Position numbers and translations under genes: made by a program
Source of the DNA: an uncultured Paracoccaceae bacterium
GTDB lineage: Bacteria > Pseudomonadota > Alphaproteobacteria > Rhodobacterales > Rhodobacteraceae
Direction of reading: 5' to 3'
NCBI GenBank assembly: GCA_947498645.1
Contig: CANMKS010000001.1
Location: 1,340,032-1,404,031, forward strand
DNA length: 64,000 nucleotides
Notes under the pieces: generated by a model
The model's database searches: none
What the model saw: only the letters and a program-made list of their open reading frames with translations
What the model was told of the DNA's origin: nothing
Part shown: in pieces, positions 23,158 through 29,994 of the stretch
Layout: the number at the start of each line of letters is the position of its first letter
Position numbering within the stretch: the first letter of the stretch is position 1

Positions 23158-23652
23158 TCAATGCTGATGCGGTTCTTCATCCAGCGAACCGTGCACGGCG
23201 AATTGGGTAATATCCGCCTCTTGCGCTTCGATCACGCGGTAGGCTTCGCGTACGCCTGATGGCGTCAACTCGCGCGCAACCGTTAGCAGGGTGTTGGGCG
23301 CATGGTCGGCGCAAAGGTCAACCATTTGATCAATCTCTTCTTGGGCCACACCAAGGGCTGCATCAACCGATGGCGCGCCGTAGATGTCGACAAAATGATG
23401 CGCCAACAGGGTTGCGATGGTATCGCGTTCTTGTTCTTCGATCTGGGTAACAGCAACAAAACTGGTCCGCCCGAAGGTCTCGCAGCCCATCCACCCGTTC
23501 GCAAAGGCTTGCCGCGCCTTGCCGATCAGATCCGCCTCTGACCAGTTGGAAAACTCAAACCCGCCGGAAATGCACCATTCCCCGGTGCGGGCCGGGTTGT
23601 GAAACACGCGCGTGTCGCTGTCGTCAAAATGGATGGCACGGGCAAGTTTCAT
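23158..23652 (-). CDS. DUF6505-family protein of the formate dehydrogenase cluster
   Basis: The 164-residue soluble protein has no signal peptide or membrane segment. MKLARAIHFDDSDTRVFHNP at the start and a conserved-looking FEFSNWSEADLIGKARQAFANGWMG segment match my recollection of the DUF6505 family, which occurs beside formate dehydrogenase genes in Rhodobacteraceae. The function is unknown. It is the last gene of a reverse-strand operon and overlaps the upstream ligase-like gene by 4 bp, so its product is probably made with it. Confidence 0.65.
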   Translation of the reverse strand: MKLARAIHFDDSDTRVFHNPARTGEWCISGGFEFSNWSEADLIGKARQAFANGWMGCETFGRTSFVAVTQIEEQERDTIATLLAHHFVDIYGAPSVDAALGVAQEEIDQMVDLCADHAPNTLLTVARELTPSGVREAYRVIEAQEADITQFAVHGSLDEEPHQH

Positions 23653-24350
23653 TTGGGCCTCGTTAGATTGGTGGTCAGTGGCAACAGAACAGTTTCGTCA
23701 TCCACCTTCAACAGCAGGCCAAGGTTTTCATCCAGTCCGACATATTTGCCCGTCTGTCCCGCAATCGTGACGTCACCGTCAAGGCCGTGCGCCAAGCCGG
23801 CCCATTCACGGTGCAGCTGCGCCATCCCGTCGTCCGCCCATGCGTTGATACCGACAAGCGTGTGGCGCACCCAGGCCTCTAACAGATCAACCGCGCCCAC
23901 ATCGGCGCAGCCTTCGGCATAAAGGGCTGTGACATCAGGGGTTAGCCCCGTGTCATCGCTTTGGGGCCAGAGTGTCAAAGTCAGGTCAACCACCACCCAA
24001 TCAGGTTCCTGATCCAAGTGACCCTCGGCGGCCATCCGGAGGCCGCCGCAACGCCCGCCGTTGACGTAGATGCCACCGTCCCAACCCAGATGAACGCCGA
24101 CCTCTGGCGGGGCATAGGCGCCAAGCGCATTCTGGAAACCGATGCCGCAAATTGGCAAGATTGCTGCTGCCTTGGACAGCGTGACTTCGGGGGCAAAAAC
24201 GATGGCGGCGCGCAGGGTATCAGGGGCAAGGTCGTAAATCACAAGACCCGCATCGCATCCTTCACTGGCCGCAGCGCAGGCAAGGGCGAATGGGTCCCCA
24301 CCCGCCGCAGGTTGCCCGGAAAACAGTGGCGGGAACTGCGGTTCGCTCAT
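23649..24350 (-). CDS. Biotin/lipoate-protein-ligase-like protein (DUF4444-type)
   Basis: The 233-residue protein resembles a shortened biotin/lipoate ligase fold: GVHLGWDGGIYVNGGRCGGLR corresponds to the ligand-binding region, and the C-terminal TIAGQTGKYVGLDENLGLLLKVDDE resembles the small C-terminal domain (DUF4444). I do not see the full GRGRxxR adenylation loop of BirA, so ligase activity is doubtful. Overlaps of 4 bp with both neighbours place it firmly in the Mrp operon, which suggests a role in maturing a redox enzyme. Confidence 0.65.
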   Translation of the reverse strand: MSEPQFPPLFSGQPAAGGDPFALACAAASEGCDAGLVIYDLAPDTLRAAIVFAPEVTLSKAAAILPICGIGFQNALGAYAPPEVGVHLGWDGGIYVNGGRCGGLRMAAEGHLDQEPDWVVVDLTLTLWPQSDDTGLTPDVTALYAEGCADVGAVDLLEAWVRHTLVGINAWADDGMAQLHREWAGLAHGLDGDVTIAGQTGKYVGLDENLGLLLKVDDETVLLPLTTNLTRPK

Positions 24351-25414
24351 GCCAGCCCTTTGGCGATCAGATCCTTGGCCACAGAGCGGAAACTGGCGGC
24401 TTGCGGGCTGTCCGGTTTGGACACGACAACTGGCGCGCCACCATCGGCGGCCAGCCTGATATCAAGATGCAGCGGAATTTCGGCCAATAGCGGAACGCCC
24501 AGTTTTGCCGCCTCTGTCGCAACGCCGCCATGCCCGAACATATGTTCTTCGTGGCCGCAGGCCGAGCAGATATGCGTCGACATGTTTTCGATCATGCCGA
24601 TCAGGGGCGTGCCAAGCTGCTGGAACATGTCGATCCCTTTGCGGGCATCAAGCAAGGCGATGTCCTGTGGGGTGGATACAATGATTGCGCCATCCAGCTG
24701 CGCCTTTTGGGCAAGTGTCATCTGCACATCGCCCGTGCCCGGAGGCAGGTCCACGATCAGCACATCCAGCGCGCCCCATTGCACTTGGGTCAGCATTTGT
24801 TGCAGTGCACCCATCAGCATTGGCCCGCGCCAGACGACCGCTTGATCTTCGTTCGCCATCAGACCCAGCGACATCATCGTGACGCCGAAGTTGCGCATCG
24901 GAAGGATTGTTTTGCCATCCGGGGAGGCGGGCCGCCCTGACACGCCGAGCATCCGCGGCTGCGAGGGGCCATAGACATCCGCGTCCAGCAGGCCCACGCG
25001 GCGCCCTTCTGCGGCAAGGGCGCAGGCCAGATTGGATGCCACGGTGGATTTTCCGACGCCGCCTTTGCCAGACGCCACGGCGATGATCCGATCCACACCG
25101 GGAATTTTCTCGGGCCCAGCGGGCGCTGCACCGCGCGATGGTTTGAGATCAGGCGGGGCAGAGGGCGCGCTATGCGCCGTCATCACGATGGACACAGCGT
25201 CAACGCCATCAAGCGCCATGATCTGCGCCTCGGCGCTGTCTTTGAGCGCGGTATAGGCTGCTGCATGGCTGCCTGAGACCTCCATCACAAAGCGAACCTT
25301 GCCGTCCTCGGCCGTCAGGGCCTTGACGATCCCGGCCTCGGCCAATGAGGTGCCGCTGACAGGGTCTTCGATTGTTTTCAACAGGCCAAGAACGGCCTCG
25401 CGGGTTACCGACAC
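24347..25414 (-). CDS. Mrp/ApbC/NBP35-family Fe-S cluster carrier ATPase
   Basis: The 355-residue protein has an N-terminal DUF59/MIP18-like domain (about 1-80) and a P-loop ATPase domain starting at VASGKGGVGKSTVASNLACAL, the deviant Walker A of this family. CSACGHEEHMFG provides the CxxC that binds a bridging Fe-S cluster in the dimer. It delivers Fe-S clusters to apoproteins. Many genomes carry one housekeeping copy; this one, embedded in a formate dehydrogenase cluster, may be dedicated to Fe-S loading there. DUF6494 precedes it with a 1-bp gap. Confidence 0.9.
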   Translation of the reverse strand: MSVTREAVLGLLKTIEDPVSGTSLAEAGIVKALTAEDGKVRFVMEVSGSHAAAYTALKDSAEAQIMALDGVDAVSIVMTAHSAPSAPPDLKPSRGAAPAGPEKIPGVDRIIAVASGKGGVGKSTVASNLACALAAEGRRVGLLDADVYGPSQPRMLGVSGRPASPDGKTILPMRNFGVTMMSLGLMANEDQAVVWRGPMLMGALQQMLTQVQWGALDVLIVDLPPGTGDVQMTLAQKAQLDGAIIVSTPQDIALLDARKGIDMFQQLGTPLIGMIENMSTHICSACGHEEHMFGHGGVATEAAKLGVPLLAEIPLHLDIRLAADGGAPVVVSKPDSPQAASFRSVAKDLIAKGLA

Positions 25415-25415
25415 G

Positions 25416-25610
25416 TCAGGATTGGCCTTCGATTGTGCCGGTCACGACATGTTCCATGTCCAGCCCGTCGATGGTCAGAACCATCTTGGCCTCAAAACTG
25501 CGGCCATCTGTATCGCCTGCATTGCGCAGGGCCTCTTCAATGGCTTGTTGTGATGTCACGCCAACCTGCTTGAGAAATTTGCGCATCGACATGTTGTAGG
25601 TGTCGCTCAT
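25416..25610 (-). CDS. Small DUF6494-family protein
   Basis: The 64-residue soluble protein starts MSDTYNMSMRKFLKQVGVTS; the start at 25610 is preferred to one at 25631 because AGGAG-like bases precede it and the extra residues are not conserved-looking. It contains a helix-rich first half (QQAIEEALRNAG) and a beta-rich second half (FEAKMVLTIDGLDMEHVVTG). There are no cysteines, so it does not bind a cluster by itself. The function is unknown; the position immediately upstream of mrp suggests a partner. Confidence 0.7.
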   Translation of the reverse strand: MSDTYNMSMRKFLKQVGVTSQQAIEEALRNAGDTDGRSFEAKMVLTIDGLDMEHVVTGTIEGQS

Positions 25611-25661
25611 GGTGTGTTCTCCTGTTGTCATTGCTGTATTGCGTTGCCAGCCATTGCAACC

Positions 25662-27611
25662 TCAGTGATCTTTACGCTTTGACAGGTAGTCATCGGTTGT
25701 GCGCGGGCGCGGTCTTTCGCCGCTGGCGAAGGGGTTGTTCGTTGAATGGTACTGCGCGTTGATCCGGCAATTGTCGCACATCTGGATCATGCGTGCAGCC
25801 TGCGGATTGCCGAACATGGCGTGGTTGCCCGCCAGTTTTTCGGTGATCTTCTCAACCGTGGATTTGACCCCAAAAAGGCTGCCGCATTCAATACAGGCAA
25901 AGGGTTCCTCTTCGTTCAGCACGGTCTGCGACAAGGCCGCATCGGTCAGGTCCAACTGCGGCTGCAACGTGATCGCATTCTCTGGGCAGACATTGCTGCA
26001 AAGTCCACATTGCAGGCAGGCGTCTTCCTGAAACCGCAGTTGCGGCATGTCGGTGTTGTCGGCCAGCGCGCCGGACGGGCAGAGCGAGACACAGGCCAGG
26101 CATAAGGTGCAGGCGTCAGTGTCAACGACTACAGCGCCATAGGGTGCGCCTTCGGGCAATGGCAGCGTGGCCGCGTTCGGGTTCAGTGCCTTGGCAGACA
26201 GTCGCGCGATTTGACGGCGTGTTCCCAGTGGCAGGATCGCATCGGGCAGCGCCTCAGCCGTTGGCTGATCGAAAAGCCAATCAGATAGCCCGTCAGGATC
26301 AGCAATATCCAGCAAGTTGATTTTGCCCGGCGAGATCGGATCGGCAAGAACCCATTGCGGGTCCAGTGCGTCGCGTTCCGTCTTGGGGCCAAGCAAGATG
26401 TTAACGCCTGCAAAACCGCTGGCCAGCGCGCCCAGCATCTCGGCATGGCCAAATCCTGACAGGGCGCTGACCTCCATCGGGATGACGTGCGCGGGCAGGC
26501 CACGGCCATGGCGTGCGGCAAGACTGATCATCTCGGCGCCGTGGTCGTCATGGACTAGCAAGGTCGGGTTGACGCCGCCAGCCTTGCGATAGGCCGACGC
26601 CAAGGTGTTGATGCGGCGAAAGATGTGATCGGGGTTTGGTGCGTCATAGCTGATCGCACCAGAAGGGCAGACAGCAGAACAAGCGCCACAACCTGCGCAG
26701 ATCAGTGGATCAATTTCTACATGGTCGCCCGCAGATGTGATTGCGCCAGTTGGGCAGACATTCAGACAATTCGAACAAGCCGGTTTTTCGGCGCGCGAAT
26801 GGGCGCAAATTGAAGGTTCCATCCGCACGTAAAGCGGTTTTTCGAATGTGCCGACCATCTGGCTGGCGGCAAGGATCGCGTCTGCGACGGCGGGCTGGCT
26901 TTTGGGGTCTGCCCGAAGATAGCCATCGCGTTTTTCAGGGGCAGGGAACAGCGGCGCACTGCCTGTCAGGTCAAGGATCACGTCGCAGTGGGACATCGCA
27001 CCATCACGCGGTTCGGTCAGTGCCGGTGTGCCGCGCCCGCCAAGCGTACTTTGCTGGAAAGCGTTGATGCGCACCTCAAACCGGCCAAGCGAGCCTGCGG
27101 CACTGTGCAATGCTCCGATCACACAATCATAGGCTGTCACCGGTGCGACGTCAGCGCCTGGCTCTAACAATACAGTTACGGCCAGTATATCGGCGAGCTT
27201 CTCTGCCGCAGCGAGCGCCTGTTCGGTCGGGCCGATTAGCAGACACGTGCCCTCGGTCACGATGTCGATCGACTTTGGCAAAGGTTCCGACAACATCGCG
27301 TCGGCGATCAACGCCGCCATTTTTGGTGTTGTATCGGTTGTGTCATCGGTCCAGCCCGCGCGGTCACGAATGTCGACGAAGGTGGGCGTATCTGCCGCAG
27401 CCTCCTCTGCCAGATCAGCAAAGCGGTGCGCCTCTTGCTGGCAGGCAATCACCACGTCGCCCTGCGTGATTGCGCTGGCGGCAGCGTCTAACTGATCCAC
27501 ACATAAGCTACGATAACAACTGTTGCCGCTCAGACCCGTCGCTTCGCGCAAAGCATCGGCGTTGAGCGTTTGCGAGCCCAGACAATCACAGACCAATAGT
27601 GTTTTCGGCAT
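25662..27611 (-). CDS. Multi-cluster 4Fe-4S polyferredoxin-like protein
   Basis: The 649-residue soluble protein has at least four ferredoxin-type motifs in two pairs: CSNCLNVCP and CAGCGACSAVCP near residues 280-320, then CTLCLACVSLCP and CLQCGLCSNVCP near 500-550. A later CIEC...CDNC quartet could bind another metal. The N-terminus (MPKTLLVCDCLGSQ) has a CxC and the region ACQQEAHRF resembles HdrA-like proteins. It probably passes electrons in the cytoplasm, perhaps for formate dehydrogenase maturation or coupling. It is the first gene of the reverse operon and is divergent from DUF3305. Confidence 0.8.
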   Translation of the reverse strand: MPKTLLVCDCLGSQTLNADALREATGLSGNSCYRSLCVDQLDAAASAITQGDVVIACQQEAHRFADLAEEAAADTPTFVDIRDRAGWTDDTTDTTPKMAALIADAMLSEPLPKSIDIVTEGTCLLIGPTEQALAAAEKLADILAVTVLLEPGADVAPVTAYDCVIGALHSAAGSLGRFEVRINAFQQSTLGGRGTPALTEPRDGAMSHCDVILDLTGSAPLFPAPEKRDGYLRADPKSQPAVADAILAASQMVGTFEKPLYVRMEPSICAHSRAEKPACSNCLNVCPTGAITSAGDHVEIDPLICAGCGACSAVCPSGAISYDAPNPDHIFRRINTLASAYRKAGGVNPTLLVHDDHGAEMISLAARHGRGLPAHVIPMEVSALSGFGHAEMLGALASGFAGVNILLGPKTERDALDPQWVLADPISPGKINLLDIADPDGLSDWLFDQPTAEALPDAILPLGTRRQIARLSAKALNPNAATLPLPEGAPYGAVVVDTDACTLCLACVSLCPSGALADNTDMPQLRFQEDACLQCGLCSNVCPENAITLQPQLDLTDAALSQTVLNEEEPFACIECGSLFGVKSTVEKITEKLAGNHAMFGNPQAARMIQMCDNCRINAQYHSTNNPFASGERPRPRTTDDYLSKRKDH

Positions 27612-27894
27612 GGTTTCCCCATCAAGAACCGTTCGCAGCTAGTCAGGAAAAAGAGACCGAGTAAACCGGTTTCTGCGCACGATTCTCTCGTCGCGGCGTT
27701 TGCAATCGCAGAAAATGTTAACGCTTTTCGCGCAATGGGGCGAGTTTGACGGGACAGAACCTATAAGGCGATGGCGTTCGGTAATGCCGCGGTGCGGCAA
27801 TTTTTCCGAATTTCGTATACGAAAAAATGCTTGGCGCGCCGGGCAATTTGGTTCAGCATAGAGACAATGAACTTCGACCAAGCAGGAAGGTGCG

Positions 27895-28461
27895 GTGCGG
27901 GTCACATATCCAAATTCGCGTGTGATACCTGTCGGGGTCGTTGTGCAACGATCGCCGAGCGTCAGCCGCTGGGCAAAGTACGCGTGGAAGGCGACCGCCG
28001 TTCTGCCCGGCTCGGCCAAGGCGGATTGGAAAGAGTTGCGAACGGAAGGATCTGTGACGGAATTTCATGCAGCGACCTTGCCGCTTACACTTTTTGTTTC
28101 GGACACCGAGGCTTACGCGCACGAATTGCAGGCTCGTGTCCCTTCGGTCTATGTGATCATGCGACCAAATGAGAAGACAGGCGATCGTCCCTGGCAGGTC
28201 ACAAGTGTGACCGCCTCGCCCTATGAAGCGCAGGATTATTGTGATTCAGCCGAGGAACTGGTGGAAAAGATCGCCATGCCGGATGGGTTGCGTGCATGGG
28301 TCACCGATTTTGTCGACGCCCATTACGAGGAAGAAGTTTTCGTCAAGCGCCGCCGCAAGAATATGAATGTGGACAAGTCTGAAGACGGGATCGGCGATCC
28401 GCGTATTCGCCAGATCAGCGATGTCTATCGCGCACCGCAACGGAAGGTGATTGTGAATTGA
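27895..28461 (+). CDS. DUF3305 protein, formate dehydrogenase accessory
   Basis: The 188-residue soluble protein matches DUF3305, found beside respiratory formate dehydrogenases. The GTG start at 27895 has AGGAAGG upstream, and VIPVGVVVQRSPSVSRWAKYAWKATAVLPG is the family-type N-terminal block. The function is unknown. It overlaps DUF3306 by 4 bp and is the first gene of the forward operon, transcribed divergently from the polyferredoxin gene across 283 bp that I could not resolve into clear promoter elements. Confidence 0.78.
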   Translation: MRVTYPNSRVIPVGVVVQRSPSVSRWAKYAWKATAVLPGSAKADWKELRTEGSVTEFHAATLPLTLFVSDTEAYAHELQARVPSVYVIMRPNEKTGDRPWQVTSVTASPYEAQDYCDSAEELVEKIAMPDGLRAWVTDFVDAHYEEEVFVKRRRKNMNVDKSEDGIGDPRIRQISDVYRAPQRKVIVN

Positions 28462-29039
28462 GCGCGCTGGGTTCTTCATGGTCTCGCCGCCGTGCAGCGG
28501 TCGCAGCGGAAGCCGCCGCTGAAGAACGCGCGCTGCATGAAGCGGCAATCGAGGCCGAACAGGCCGCTCTTGCCGAAAAGACCGACGACGAGATCCTTGA
28601 GGAATTGGGACTGCCCGATCCTGACAGCCTTGAAATGGGCGATGATTTCAAGGCGTTCATGGCGAAATCCGTGCCGGGCCACCTGCGCAAGCGCGCGTTG
28701 CGTAAGCTCTGGCGCAGCAATCCGGTGCTGGCCTGTGTGGACGGTTTGAATGACTATGATGATGACTATCTGACTGGCAGCACTGGCCAAGGTGCGATCA
28801 AGACAACGTATCAGGTTGGCAAAGGTATGCTGGCCCATCTTTTGGAGATCGAGCGCCAGCAGAACGCGGTCGCTGCCGAGGATGAGGTTGATGACGGCCC
28901 GGAGAATGAGGTTGCTGATACCGTCGACCCGGTTGTACTGACGGCGTCCGATGAGGTGCCTGAGGCCGAAGTGGATGACACACCCCACATGCCAGCGCCG
29001 CGTCGCATGCAGTTTCAGTTTGAGGATCAAACAGCATGA
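28458..29039 (+). CDS. DUF3306 protein, formate dehydrogenase accessory
   Basis: The 193-residue protein begins with a TTG codon that overlaps the DUF3305 stop. An Ala/Glu-rich N-terminal helix (about residues 10-40) leads into the conserved core SVPGHLRKRALRKLWRSNPVLACVDGLNDYDDDY. The C-terminal third is acidic and probably disordered, and ends PRRMQFQFEDQTA. It has no cysteine cluster. The role in formate dehydrogenase assembly is inferred from location only. It overlaps the TorD-like gene by 4 bp. Confidence 0.78.
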   Translation: MSALGSSWSRRRAAVAAEAAAEERALHEAAIEAEQAALAEKTDDEILEELGLPDPDSLEMGDDFKAFMAKSVPGHLRKRALRKLWRSNPVLACVDGLNDYDDDYLTGSTGQGAIKTTYQVGKGMLAHLLEIERQQNAVAAEDEVDDGPENEVADTVDPVVLTASDEVPEAEVDDTPHMPAPRRMQFQFEDQTA

Positions 29040-29644
29040 ACGTCGCCACTGCCCTTCCCGAGATTTCGCAAGAAGACCGCCTGCGCGCTGACCTTTACAA
29101 CTATCTGGGCCTGATCCTTGTGGGCCCGCCTGACCAGATGTTGTTGGATCAGACGGCAGGGTTGACAGGCGACGATACCGCGTTGGGTCAGGCCATTCAA
29201 GGGCTGGCGCGGGTTGCGAAGGTTTCAAAACCCAAGGCGGTGCAGTCTGAGTATAACGCGCTGTTCATCGGTTTGGGGCGGGGCGAAATTTTGCCGTATG
29301 CCAGCTACTACCTCACCGGTTTCCTGAACGAAAAACCACTGGCGAACCTGCGCAACACGATGGCGAAGTTTGGGATGGCGCGCGCTGAAGACGTGTTTGA
29401 ACCCGAAGATAACATCGCATCCTTGATGGAAATGATGGCGGGAATGATCGTCGGGCGCTTTGGTCGCGTGGCCAGCATTGAAGAGCAAAAACAGTTCTTT
29501 AGCGCGCATATCGGCAACTGGGCGGCGCATTACTTCACCGATCTTCAGACGGCGAAATCATCAGTCCTTTACGCGTCGGTCGGCGCGGTGGGCTCTGCCT
29601 TTGTGGATATTGAACGCGAAGCATTTCGCATGACGGCAAGCTGA
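29036..29644 (+). CDS. TorD/DmsD-family chaperone for the formate dehydrogenase
   Basis: The 202-residue all-helical protein carries the TorD-like hallmark YNALFIGLGRGEILPYASYYLTG, followed by EDNIASLMEMMAGMIVG. Members bind Tat signal peptides and protect apo-oxidoreductases until the molybdenum or tungsten cofactor is inserted. Its place directly ahead of two Tat-signal genes, including fdhA, makes FdhA the likely client. Confidence 0.88.
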   Translation: MNVATALPEISQEDRLRADLYNYLGLILVGPPDQMLLDQTAGLTGDDTALGQAIQGLARVAKVSKPKAVQSEYNALFIGLGRGEILPYASYYLTGFLNEKPLANLRNTMAKFGMARAEDVFEPEDNIASLMEMMAGMIVGRFGRVASIEEQKQFFSAHIGNWAAHYFTDLQTAKSSVLYASVGAVGSAFVDIEREAFRMTAS

Positions 29645-29706
29645 CGGGCTTGTCAGGTGGTAACCGGCGGGGATGCCCGCCAAACAACAGGAAGGGGAGA
29701 CATCCC

Positions 29707-29898
29707 ATGAGCGACAAAAACGAAGGCAAAAGCCGCCGCGATTTCCTTAAGCTGGCGGGGACGGCGGCACCTGCCGCAGCGGTCGCCGTGGCAGCGGGTG
29801 GCGCAACGCAGGCCGCCGCAAACCCGGCGGACCTGTCATCCGAGACGATGCAGGACACCGAACATACGCGCGCTTACTTGGAAAGCACCCGTTTCTAG
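29707..29898 (+). CDS. Small Tat-signal protein of the formate dehydrogenase region
   Basis: The 63-residue product is mostly a twin-arginine signal (SRRDFLKLAGTAAPAAAVAV) with only about 25 residues after the cleavage site. It matches the known 'formate dehydrogenase region TAT target' family (TIGR02811 type), whose members sit next to fdh genes. GGAAGGGGAG precedes the ATG; a start at 29650 in the same frame is not needed. The function is unknown; a decoy or escort for Tat targeting is possible. Confidence 0.85.
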   Translation: MSDKNEGKSRRDFLKLAGTAAPAAAVAVAAGGATQAAANPADLSSETMQDTEHTRAYLESTRF

Positions 29899-29994
29899 GG
29901 TCACCGATCAGACCCACGTGATCGGCCAGATGAGGACCAGATCACTATCGGGAAGAAGAATTCATCCAGCCAGGCTGGATCAGGGAGGAATAAG

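Noticed and set aside
27831-27850. Sigma-54-like -24/-12 element (TTGGCGCGCCGGGCA) upstream of DUF3305
   Set aside because: The GG and GC dinucleotides are two bases too close compared with the TTGGCACG-N4-TTGC consensus.
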